Shown in pieces: positions 1 to 7,064 of a stretch of DNA of 7,547 nucleotides. Under the pieces are notes generated by a model. The model was given only the letters and a program-made list of their open reading frames with translations. It was not told where the DNA came from and did no database searches. The position numbers were made by a program, and so were the translations under genes. Where the stretch lies: contig SBHH01000037.1 in NCBI GenBank assembly GCA_006226265.1, forward strand, positions 1 through 7,547, given 5' to 3'. Each line of letters begins with the position of its first letter. Position 1 is the stretch's first letter. Source of the stretch: Alphaproteobacteria bacterium (GTDB lineage Bacteria > Pseudomonadota > Alphaproteobacteria > Sneathiellales > Sneathiellaceae).

Positions 1-1
1 T

Positions 2-1372
2 GCCAATGTGGCAAAGGCCGAGAAGCTCAACGACCACCGGGTGAAATTCACCTTCTCCGGTCCGCCAAACCGGGAACTTGCGCAGATCGTCGGACAGCTT
101 CTCCCCATCCTGCAGAAGAAATATTTCGAGACCCACGAGTTCGACAAGACGACCCTGACGCCGATCCCGGGTTCCGGCCCCTATCGCGTCAAGGAGTTCG
201 AACCGAACCGCTATATCATTTACGAGCGGGTCCCCGATTACTGGGGCGCGAAACTGCCCATCAATCTCGGCCGCTATAACTTCGATACCATCCGTTATGA
301 TTATTACCGCGACAGCTCGGTCCTGTTGGAGGCGTTCAAGGCGGGGGAATATGATTTCCGGGCAGAGAACAGCGCGAAGAACTGGGCGACCGGTTACGAC
401 TTCCCCGCTCTTAAACAGGGCCTCGTCCAGAAGGAGGAAATCCCGAACGAACGACCCGCCGGGATGCAGGCCTATGCCTATAATCTCCGGCGCGAAAAGT
501 TCCAGGACCCGGCGCTGCGCGAGGCCTTGGGCTATACCTTCGATTTCGAATGGCTGAACAAGAATATCTTCTATAACCAGTACAAGCGCGATGAAAGCTT
601 CTTCCAGAATTCAGTGATGGCCGCGCGCGGAATGCCATCGGAAGAAGAGCTGAAAATACTGGAGCCTTATCGCGATCAGGTCCCGGCCCGGGTTTTCGGC
701 CCGGCCTATAAGGCGCCGGTCACCGATGGGAGCGGACGGGACCGGTCCTCCCTTCTGAAGGCGCGGGAAATTCTGGAAAAGGCGGGCTGGAAAATCCGGG
801 ATAAACGGCTGATCGATCCGAAGACCGACAAACCGTTTGAAATCGAGTTCCTGACCTATGATTCCAACAGCCTCCGCATCCTCGGGCCCATGATCAAGAA
901 TCTGAGGAAACTCGGGATCAAGGCCAATGTTCGCATCGTTGACAGTGCCCAATATACCGAACGGGTGCGGAGTTACGATTTCGATATCATCACCGCGGGC
1001 TTCGGCCAGTCCGTGAGCCCGGGGAACGAGCAGCGGGAGTTTTGGGGCAGCGCGGCGGGCAAGCGTCCCGGCAGCCGCAACGTAATCGGGATCGACAATC
1101 CTGTGGTGGATGCTCTCATTGAAAACCTGATCGCTGCGCCGGACTACGAAAGCCTGATCCCGGCGGTGCGCGCCCTCGACAGGGTGCTCACCTGGAACTT
1201 CTATGTCATTCCGCAGTTTTACGGCGCCTATGACCGGATCGCCTATTGGAACAAGCTGAGCCATACAGACGTCAATCCAATCCAGGGCCCGGATATCATG
1301 AGCTGGTGGATTGATCCTGAAAAAGCCCGGAAGATGGAGGAAGGACTTAAAAAGCTCCATGAAAACAAGTAA
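2..1372 (+). CDS. yejA: YejA-type peptide-binding protein, 5'-truncated by window edge
   Basis: This is the periplasmic family 5 (DppA/OppA-like) solute-binding subunit of a Yej ABC importer. Reading is open from base 2 to the TAA ending at 1372, giving 456 residues. The GTG at base 8 is internal, because codons before it continue the fold. Against the full-length paralogue downstream, about 165 N-terminal residues, including any signal peptide, are missing. Visible family landmarks are GSGPYRV, NFDTIRYDYYRD, EAFKAGEYDFR, the KNWATGY segment, FDFEWLNKNIFYN, EKAGWKI, SPGNEQREFWGS, ALDRVLTWNFYVIPQFY and a WW near the C terminus. From memory, several of these blocks are closer to E. coli YejA than the second copy is, for example NFDTIRYDYY and AKNWAT. 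The next gene follows after 21 nt, so co-transcription is likely. Family and role as a binding protein are secure; the exact ligand (oligopeptide, microcin-like peptide or muropeptide) cannot be read from sequence. Confidence 0.93.
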   Translation, partial: ANVAKAEKLNDHRVKFTFSGPPNRELAQIVGQLLPILQKKYFETHEFDKTTLTPIPGSGPYRVKEFEPNRYIIYERVPDYWGAKLPINLGRYNFDTIRYDYYRDSSVLLEAFKAGEYDFRAENSAKNWATGYDFPALKQGLVQKEEIPNERPAGMQAYAYNLRREKFQDPALREALGYTFDFEWLNKNIFYNQYKRDESFFQNSVMAARGMPSEEELKILEPYRDQVPARVFGPAYKAPVTDGSGRDRSSLLKAREILEKAGWKIRDKRLIDPKTDKPFEIEFLTYDSNSLRILGPMIKNLRKLGIKANVRIVDSAQYTERVRSYDFDIITAGFGQSVSPGNEQREFWGSAAGKRPGSRNVIGIDNPVVDALIENLIAAPDYESLIPAVRALDRVLTWNFYVIPQFYGAYDRIAYWNKLSHTDVNPIQGPDIMSWWIDPEKARKMEEGLKKLHENK

Positions 1373-1382
1373 TGCGCCCGAA

Positions 1383-1388
1383 GGGGAG
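1383..1388 (+). promoter_or_regulatory. Ribosome binding site of second binding protein
   Basis: A GGGGAG stretch ends 5 nt before the ATG at 1394. An in-frame TGA directly precedes that ATG, so no longer in-frame start is possible. This fixes the start and keeps the signal peptide at the N terminus. Confidence 0.7.
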
Positions 1389-1393
1389 CCTGA

Positions 1394-3244
1394 ATGAGAC
1401 GAATATTCGCACCGCTGTTGACCGCCGCCCTGCTGATGGGCAGCGCCGCCGGGGCGGAGCCTGTCACGACCTATGGACTTTCCACCTTCGGCGATCTGAA
1501 ATATGGTCCGGACTTCACGCATCTCGACTATGTCAATCCGGATGCCCCGAAAGGCGGCGCGATCAAGCTCCGCGACCTTGACAGTTTCGACACCCTCAAT
1601 CCCTTCCTGCTGAAAGGCAATCCGGCCTATATCAATGGCGACAAGGGCGGCGATACGTTTTTTCTCTTCACCCAGCTGATGGCCCGCGCCTATGACGAGC
1701 CGGACGCGCTTTACGGTCTGCTCGCGAAAAGCGTCACGCTGGATGACAAGGGCCAGTGGGTGGAATTCGCCCTCCGCCCCGAAGCGCGCTTTCACGATGG
1801 CAGCCCGATCACGGCGGAGGATGTCGCCTTCACCTTCAATATCCTGAAAGAGGAAGGGCATCCGCGCTATCGCCTTCGCTATCAGGATATCGTTGAAGCA
1901 AAAGTCATCGACCCTGAGCATATCAAGTTCATTTTCCGCGACGGGGCGCTGACCCGCGATCTCCCGTCCGAGGTTGCGGAGATGCCGATCCTTTCCAAGG
2001 CTTCCTTCAAGACCCGGAAGTTCAACGAGGCATCGATGGAGCCTTTGCTCGGCTCCGGTCCCTACAAGGTCGCCAAAGTCTCGCCGGGCCGCTCTGTCAC
2101 TTATGAGCGGGTGGAAAACCACTGGGCGGAAATCCTTCCCGTCCATAAGGGGCTGTTCAATTTCGACACCATCCAGGTCGATTATTACCGCGACCGGGAT
2201 ATCGCCCTCGAAGCCTTCTTCGCTGGTGAATATGATTTCCGCGAAGAATTCACGTCGCGGAGCTGGGCGACGGAATATGAAAACAAGCCCGCCGTCGAGA
2301 AGGGCTATATCAAGCGGAAAGTTCTGGAAGACAAGTCCCTCACCGGTTTTCAGGCCTTTTTCATGAATACCCGAAGGATGCCGTTCCAGGACATTCGCGT
2401 GCGAAAGGCCTTCAACCTTCTGTTCGACTATGAATGGATCAACAAGAACCTCTTCTATGACCTCTATGACCGGCTGGGATCGGTGTTCGAAAACTCCGAC
2501 ATGAAGGCAACGGGCCTGCCGTCGGAGGCCGAGTTGAAATTGCTCACTCCCTGGAAGGATGAGCTGCCGCCAGAGGTTTTCACAAAAGCCTTCACCCCCT
2601 CCAAAACCGATGGCAGCGGCAATATCCGTAAAGAACTTGGCCAGGCCTTGAAGCTTTTCAAGAAGGCGGGCTGGACCATCAAGAACCGCAAGCTGGTCAA
2701 TAAAGACGGCAAGCAGATGAAGGTCGAGTTCCTCCTTTATGAGCAGTCCTTCGCCCGCATCCTCAACGGCTATATCACGAACTTGAAGCGCGCCGGGATC
2801 GACGCCTCTATCCGGGTGATTGACAGCGCTAGCTGGCAGAACCGTCTTCGAAGCTTCGATTTCGACATCATCGTTCGCCGCCTGTCTCAGCCGCAAGTCC
2901 CGGGGGTGGAGCAGCGCGACTGGTGGGGATCGAAGGCAGCGGATATCACGGGCGGGCTTAATATCGCCGGGGTGAAAAGCCTCGCCGTCGATGCCCTGAT
3001 TGAAAAGATCATTCAGGCCAAGACCAAGCCGGACCTCGTGACCGCGACCCGTGCCCTCGATCGGGTGCTGATGTGGAGCTATTACACCATCCCGCAATGG
3101 TATAAAAATTCGCAATTCATCGCCTATTGGGATAAGTTTGGCAGACCGGATGCCGAAAAGCCGGGCTATGACCGGGCAGCTCTTCAAACATGGTGGTACG
3201 ACCCGGCAGAAGCCGAGGATCTTGCCGCCCGGCGGGGGAAATGA
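1394..3244 (+). CDS. Second YejA-like peptide-binding protein (full length)
   Basis: A complete 616-residue family 5 extracellular solute-binding protein, close to the usual length of about 600 for YejA. Residues 1-21 form a Sec signal peptide: MRR, a hydrophobic core, then AGA before Glu22 as a likely signal peptidase I site. No lipobox cysteine is seen, so it should be a free periplasmic protein. Family landmarks follow in order: DYVNPDAPKGG (45-55), ARFHDGSPITAEDVAFTF (131-148), GSGPYKV (220-226), NFDTIQVDYYRD (256-267), FDYEWINKNLFY (344-355), KKAGWTI (423-429), EQRDWWGS (506-513), RALDRVLMWSYYTIPQWY (553-570) and TWWYDP (599-604). It is homologous to the preceding gene over its whole visible length but clearly diverged, for example at residues 494-505. 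The permease genes follow, with yejB 28 nt downstream. It probably supplies the same YejBEF channel with a different ligand. The symbol is left empty because I cannot tell YejA from a YepA-like specialist. Confidence 0.95.
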   Translation: MRRIFAPLLTAALLMGSAAGAEPVTTYGLSTFGDLKYGPDFTHLDYVNPDAPKGGAIKLRDLDSFDTLNPFLLKGNPAYINGDKGGDTFFLFTQLMARAYDEPDALYGLLAKSVTLDDKGQWVEFALRPEARFHDGSPITAEDVAFTFNILKEEGHPRYRLRYQDIVEAKVIDPEHIKFIFRDGALTRDLPSEVAEMPILSKASFKTRKFNEASMEPLLGSGPYKVAKVSPGRSVTYERVENHWAEILPVHKGLFNFDTIQVDYYRDRDIALEAFFAGEYDFREEFTSRSWATEYENKPAVEKGYIKRKVLEDKSLTGFQAFFMNTRRMPFQDIRVRKAFNLLFDYEWINKNLFYDLYDRLGSVFENSDMKATGLPSEAELKLLTPWKDELPPEVFTKAFTPSKTDGSGNIRKELGQALKLFKKAGWTIKNRKLVNKDGKQMKVEFLLYEQSFARILNGYITNLKRAGIDASIRVIDSASWQNRLRSFDFDIIVRRLSQPQVPGVEQRDWWGSKAADITGGLNIAGVKSLAVDALIEKIIQAKTKPDLVTATRALDRVLMWSYYTIPQWYKNSQFIAYWDKFGRPDAEKPGYDRAALQTWWYDPAEAEDLAARRGK

Positions 3245-3259
3245 CCAGATGACCAGGAC

Positions 3260-3264
3260 GGAGG
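3260..3264 (+). promoter_or_regulatory. Ribosome binding site that supports a TTG start for yejB
   Basis: A full GGAGG lies 8 nt before the TTG at 3273. No ATG or GTG start at this end of the frame fits; the next in-frame Met is residue 12, inside the first membrane helix. The site therefore decides the start. Confidence 0.8.
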
Positions 3265-3272
3265 AATAGTTT

Positions 3273-4385
3273 TTGTTTGCCTATATCCTGAGACGTATCT
3301 TGCTCATGATACCGACCCTGTTTGGCATCATGGTTCTCAATTTCATCGTTATCCAGTTCGCGCCCGGCGGTCCTATCGAGCAAATCATTGCCCAAATCCA
3401 GGGAACGGCAGTGGGTGCCACGGCGCGCATCGGCGGATCCGGCACGGGCGATACGGGATCGGCCAACGCCTCCTCCACCAGCGCGAGCGGCGGATCGGAC
3501 AGTTCCTATCGCGGGGCGCAAGGCCTCGACCCCGCCTTCATCAAGGAGCTGGAAGTCCAGTTCGGCTTCGACAAGCCCGCCTATGAGCGCTTCTATATCA
3601 TGATGAAGAATTATCTGGTGTTCGATTTCGGCACCAGCTATTTCCGCGATGAGAAGGTCATCAATCTGGTGCTTGAAAAGCTGCCGGTTTCCATCTCGCT
3701 CGGGCTCTGGACGACGCTTCTCGTCTATCTCATCTCCATCCCGCTCGGCATCGCGAAAGCGGTCCGGGACGGCACCCGCTTCGATGTCTGGACCAGCAGC
3801 CTTGTCATTATCGGCAATGCCATTCCAAGTTTCCTGTTCGCGGTCGCGCTTATTGTCCTGTTCGCGGGCGGTTCCTATTACGACTGGTTTCCTTTAAGGG
3901 GCCTCACGTCCGAGAACTGGGATCAGTTGAGCCTGATCGGCAAGGTGACGGACTATCTCTGGCATATCACCCTGCCCGTCTTCGCCATGGTGATCGGCGG
4001 TTTCGCGGCCTTGACGCAGCTCACCAAGAACTCCTTCCTCGACCAGATCAGCCAGCAATATGTCCTGACCGCCCGCGCGAAGGGTCTGAGCGAGCGGCGG
4101 GTCCTGTACGGCCATGTTTTCCGGAATGCCATGCTGATCGTGATCGCGGGCTTTCCGAGCGCCTTCGTTAGCATCCTTTTTACCGGATCCCTGCTGATCG
4201 AGGTGATTTTCAGTCTCGACGGGCTCGGGCTCCTGGGCTTTGAATCGGCGATCAACCGGGACTATCCGGTCATTTTCGCGACCGTCTATGTCTTCTCGCT
4301 TCTCGGCCTCATCATGAACCTTGTGGGCGACATCACCTATACGCTCGTCGATCCCCGCATCGATTTCGAAGCGCGGGAGGCGTGA
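3273..4385 (+). CDS. yejB: YejB inner-membrane permease of peptide ABC importer
   Basis: One of two membrane subunits that form the translocation channel, in the DppB/OppB family (BPD_transp_1). Its 370 residues match E. coli YejB from memory almost block by block: NF(I/F)IVQ(F/I)APGGP (23-34), YRG..GLDP (79-87), LPVSI.LGLW (137-146), IPLGI.KAV (156-164), FAGGSY (197-202), FPLRGL (206-211), [10 protein letters not shown] (227-236), TARAKG (266-271), HVFRNAML (281-288) and [11 protein letters not shown] (356-366). The EAA loop that docks on the ATPase is about 263-286. Likely membrane helices are 9-29, 140-162, 174-198, 232-252, 284-310 and 333-355. A long periplasmic segment follows helix 1 and includes a Gly/Ser/Ala/Thr-rich stretch at 44-79. 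Translation starts at TTG with a strong ribosome site. The stop lies 2 nt before the yejE ATG, so the pair is probably translationally coupled. Identity is secure. Confidence 0.97.
   Translation: MFAYILRRILLMIPTLFGIMVLNFIVIQFAPGGPIEQIIAQIQGTAVGATARIGGSGTGDTGSANASSTSASGGSDSSYRGAQGLDPAFIKELEVQFGFDKPAYERFYIMMKNYLVFDFGTSYFRDEKVINLVLEKLPVSISLGLWTTLLVYLISIPLGIAKAVRDGTRFDVWTSSLVIIGNAIPSFLFAVALIVLFAGGSYYDWFPLRGLTSENWDQLSLIGKVTDYLWHITLPVFAMVIGGFAALTQLTKNSFLDQISQQYVLTARAKGLSERRVLYGHVFRNAMLIVIAGFPSAFVSILFTGSLLIEVIFSLDGLGLLGFESAINRDYPVIFATVYVFSLLGLIMNLVGDITYTLVDPRIDFEAREA
4376..4380 (+). promoter_or_regulatory. Ribosome binding site that decides the yejE start
   Basis: GGAGG sits inside the last codons of yejB. 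It is 7 nt before the ATG at 4388 but only 1 nt before the in-frame GTG at 4382. Spacing therefore favours ATG 4388, giving 341 residues rather than 343. Confidence 0.75.
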
Positions 4386-4387
4386 CC

Positions 4388-5413
4388 ATGGCCCTTTCCG
4401 CACTCAACCGGCGCCGGCTAGATAACTTCAAGGCGAACAAGCGCGGCTACTGGTCGATGATCTTTTTCCTCGGCCTTTTCATCATCTCGCTTTTTGCCGA
4501 GGTGATCGCGAATGACAAGCCGCTTGTCGTTTCCTACAAGGACCAGCTTTATTTCCCTTTCCTCGTCTCCTACCCTGAAACAGCCTTCGGCGGAGATTTC
4601 GAGACCGAGGCGGATTATCGCGATCCATATGTCGCCGATCTGATCAACAAGGACGGCTGGCAGGTCTGGCCGCTGATCCGCTACAGCTATTCGACGATCA
4701 ATTACAACCTGACCTCCCCTGCACCGTCTGCGCCGGACAAGGAAAACTGGCTTGGCACGGATGATCAGGGGCGCGATGTGCTGGCGCGGGTCATCTATGG
4801 CTACCGGATTTCGGTCGCCTTCGGCCTGATCCTCACCTTTTTCAGCTCCATCATTGGCGTCACAGCGGGCGCGGTGCAGGGCTATTTCGGTGGCTGGGTC
4901 GATCTATTGTTCCAGCGGTTTCTCGAGATATGGGGCGGCATGCCGAGCCTCTATATCCTGATCATTCTCGCGTCCCTGATTGAGCCGACCTTCGCGATCC
5001 TGCTGGCGCTTCTCTTGCTCTTCAGCTGGCCAAGTCTTGTCGGCGTGGTCCGGGCGGAGTTTTTAAGATCGCGCAATTTCGATTATGTGCGGGCGGCCCG
5101 AGCCCTCGGCGTGCGCGACAGCGTGATCATGTTCAAGCATCTTTTACCGAACTCCATGGTCTCGGCGCTTACCTTCCTGCCCTTCATCCTGACGGGTTCC
5201 ATCGTCAGCCTGACGTCGCTTGACTTCCTTGGCCTTGGCCTGCCGCCGGGATCACCTTCGCTCGGCGAACTGCTCGCGCAAGGGAAAGCGAACTTGCAGG
5301 CGCCCTGGCTTGGCATCACCGCCTTCATTACCTTGTCCGTGATGCTCACTCTCGCCTTCTTCATGCAAGAAGGCATCCGCGATGCCTTTGATCCAAGAAA
5401 GACGTTCCGCTGA
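4388..5413 (+). CDS. yejE: YejE inner-membrane permease of peptide ABC importer
   Basis: The second channel subunit, in the DppC/OppC family, with 341 residues from ATG 4388, the same length I recall for E. coli YejE. Visible blocks are KRGYWS (18-23), the start of helix 1 at about 22-41, ANDKPL (41-46), YFPFL (55-59), NWLGTD..GRDVLAR (120-133), YG.RISV.FGL (137-147), QGYFGG (164-169), VGVVRAEFLR.RNFDY.RAA.ALGV (218-242), HLLPN (251-255), TFLPFIL (262-268), TSLDFLG (276-282), GSPSLGELL.QGK (288-300), APWLGITAF (305-313) and DAFDP (332-336). The EAA loop for ATPase contact is about 233-255. The long segment between helix 1 and the transport domain (about 42-118) is typical of this subfamily and should lie in the periplasm. 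Its TGA overlaps the yejF ATG by one base. Together with YejB it should form the heterodimeric pore. Confidence 0.97.
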   Translation: MALSALNRRRLDNFKANKRGYWSMIFFLGLFIISLFAEVIANDKPLVVSYKDQLYFPFLVSYPETAFGGDFETEADYRDPYVADLINKDGWQVWPLIRYSYSTINYNLTSPAPSAPDKENWLGTDDQGRDVLARVIYGYRISVAFGLILTFFSSIIGVTAGAVQGYFGGWVDLLFQRFLEIWGGMPSLYILIILASLIEPTFAILLALLLLFSWPSLVGVVRAEFLRSRNFDYVRAARALGVRDSVIMFKHLLPNSMVSALTFLPFILTGSIVSLTSLDFLGLGLPPGSPSLGELLAQGKANLQAPWLGITAFITLSVMLTLAFFMQEGIRDAFDPRKTFR

Positions 5414-7035
5414 TGGCTCTGGTAGATGTCAAAGACCTCTGGGTCACGTTCAAATCGGGCGGCGAGGGTCAGCCCGCGGTGAAAGGCGTCTCCTTCTCGA
5501 TCGAGAAGGGCGAAACCCTCGCGCTTGTCGGCGAAAGCGGATCAGGCAAGTCCGTGACCGCCCTCAGCATCCTGCAGCTTCTCCCCTATCCGCTCGCCAA
5601 GCATCCCGAAGGCTCCATTAAGGTCGAGGGCGAAGAGGTGATCGGCACACCGCAAAAGAAGATGCGTAAAATTCGCGGCAACAAAATCTCGATGATCTTT
5701 CAGGAGCCGATGACATCGCTCAATCCGCTCCATACGATCGAGAAACAGATCAACGAGACGCTGCTGATCCATAAAGGGATGAGCAAATCCGCAGCCAGCG
5801 CCCGGGTGCGGGAACTATTGGAACTCGTCGGGCTCGACAAGGTGGATGACCGGCTCAACGCCTATCCGCATCAGCTTTCGGGCGGACAGCGCCAGCGCGT
5901 GATGATCGCCATGGCGCTCGCGAACGAGCCGGACCTCCTGATCGCGGACGAGCCGACCACCGCGCTTGACGTGACGATCCAAGCGCAGATCCTGGAACTT
6001 CTCGCCGATCTTCAGAAACGGCTCGGCATGGCGATCCTTCTCATCACCCATGACCTTGGCATTGTCCGCAAGATGGCGAAAAATGTCTGCGTCATGACGC
6101 AAGGGGAAATCGTTGAGGCCGCCCCAGCGAAAGAGCTTTTCAACAATCCGCAGCATGCCTATACCCGCATGCTGCTGGAGGCAGAGCCGAAAGGCCTGCC
6201 GGTCCGGAAAAATGACACCGTCCCCGATGTCATGAAAGGGGACCATATAAAAGTCTGGTTCCCGATCAAGAAGGGCCTGTTCAAGCGCACTGTCGACTAT
6301 GTCCGCGCGGTCGATGATATCTCCCTTTCCGTCAAGCTGGGGCATACGGTTGGCATCGTGGGTGAAAGTGGTTCCGGCAAATCGACGCTTGGCCTTGCCC
6401 TTCTCCGCCTCATCAAGTCGGAAGGCAATATCCTGTTTGAGGGACGCTCAATCCAGAAAGCCAACTGGAAGACCTTGCGACCCCTCCGCGCGGAAATTCA
6501 GATCGTTTTCCAGGACCCCTATTCCAGCCTGAGCCCACGTCTTTCCATCGCCCAGATCATTGAGGAAGGCTTGCTCGTGCATGAAGGGCGTGGCAACCGG
6601 ACCGAACGGCGGGAGCGGATTTCCGACATCCTGAAAGAGGTTGGCATTCCGCCCGAAGCCATGGACCGCTATCCGCATGAATTTTCGGGCGGGCAGCGCC
6701 AGCGCATCGCCATTGCCCGCGCGCTCATTCTGAAGCCGAAATTCATCGTGCTGGACGAGCCGACCTCGGCCCTTGATATGTCGGTTCAGGCGCAGATCGT
6801 CGATCTTTTGCGCGATCTGCAAACCCGCCACAATCTCACTTATCTCTTCATCAGTCATGATTTGAAAGTCGTGCGGGCGCTCGCCGACAGCGTCATCGTC
6901 ATGAAGGATGGCAAAATCGTCGAACGGGGAAATTCGGCACAAATCTTTGACAATCCGGCAACAGACTATACAAAGGCATTAATGAAGGCCGCCTTTGATC
7001 TGGAGACGACGGCGGCCGGTGTCGTTAACGAATAA
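5413..7035 (+). CDS. yejF: YejF double-domain ABC ATPase of peptide importer
   Basis: A cytoplasmic ATPase that powers the YejB/YejE channel, with two fused ABC domains in 540 residues, a normal length for YejF (comparable to GsiA). Domain 1: Walker A GESGSGKS at 40-47, Q-loop Gln97, signature LSGGQ at 155-159, Walker B LLIADE at 175-180, switch His213, then the oligopeptide-type C-terminal element ([13 protein letters not shown], about 243-255). Domain 2: Walker A GESGSGKS at 317-324, Q-loop Gln367, signature FSGGQ at 424-428, Walker B FIVLDE at 444-449, switch His482, and a matching tail near 513-524. All catalytic residues are present in both halves, so both ATP sites appear competent. The ATG overlaps the yejE stop (TGATG). 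Only a weak AAGAAAGA lies upstream, so translation probably depends on coupling to yejE. The last ten or so residues are non-conserved. Confidence 0.97.
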   Translation: MALVDVKDLWVTFKSGGEGQPAVKGVSFSIEKGETLALVGESGSGKSVTALSILQLLPYPLAKHPEGSIKVEGEEVIGTPQKKMRKIRGNKISMIFQEPMTSLNPLHTIEKQINETLLIHKGMSKSAASARVRELLELVGLDKVDDRLNAYPHQLSGGQRQRVMIAMALANEPDLLIADEPTTALDVTIQAQILELLADLQKRLGMAILLITHDLGIVRKMAKNVCVMTQGEIVEAAPAKELFNNPQHAYTRMLLEAEPKGLPVRKNDTVPDVMKGDHIKVWFPIKKGLFKRTVDYVRAVDDISLSVKLGHTVGIVGESGSGKSTLGLALLRLIKSEGNILFEGRSIQKANWKTLRPLRAEIQIVFQDPYSSLSPRLSIAQIIEEGLLVHEGRGNRTERRERISDILKEVGIPPEAMDRYPHEFSGGQRQRIAIARALILKPKFIVLDEPTSALDMSVQAQIVDLLRDLQTRHNLTYLFISHDLKVVRALADSVIVMKDGKIVERGNSAQIFDNPATDYTKALMKAAFDLETTAAGVVNE

Positions 7036-7053
7036 GGCGTCGGAAAAGATGCC
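7036..7053 (+). other. Small inverted repeat between yejF and the dehydrogenase gene
   Basis: GGCGTC and GATGCC can pair as a 6-bp stem with one G-U pair around a 6-nt GGAAAA loop, starting directly after the yejF stop. No T-run follows, so it is not a convincing intrinsic terminator. It ends just before the GGAG ribosome site of the next gene and might slightly affect translation or mRNA decay, or it may be chance. Confidence 0.25.
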
Positions 7054-7064
7054 GGAGTATAGAG

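Noticed and set aside
8..10. GTG as a start codon for the first gene.
   Set aside because: The frame is open upstream to the window edge and the protein would lack a quarter of the fold and its signal peptide; the gene is simply cut by the window.
2873..2908. A possible compensated frameshift or sequencing error in the second binding protein.
   Set aside because: Neither alternative frame gives the family-like GFGQS sequence, and the length matches the paralogue, so it is a real substitution block.
611..3187. An 858-codon open frame on the minus strand, spanning both binding-protein genes.
   Set aside because: Its codons are exact reverse complements of the sense codons, since both genes share one frame. 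Antisense stops would need sense TTA, CTA or TCA, which these genes avoid. It has no recognisable domain, and the sense proteins are strongly conserved.
3241..3252. ATG overlapping the stop of the second binding-protein gene.
   Set aside because: It encodes only three residues before TGA. A coupling role cannot be excluded but nothing supports it.
4382..4384. GTG overlapping the yejB stop as the yejE start.
   Set aside because: The ribosome site would be only 1 nt away; ATG 4388 has 7-nt spacing and gives the family's usual length.
3894..4403. A minus-strand open frame opposite yejB, with similar ones opposite yejF at 5815-6345 and 6448-6942.
   Set aside because: The 3894-4403 and 6448-6942 frames sit in the same codon-aligned antisense phase, open for the same codon-bias reason. 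None of the three shows a protein-family signal, and all lie over conserved sense genes.
7036..7053. The inverted repeat after yejF as an intrinsic terminator.
   Set aside because: The stem is only 6 bp with a G-U pair and no T-run follows; the next gene's ribosome site begins immediately after.
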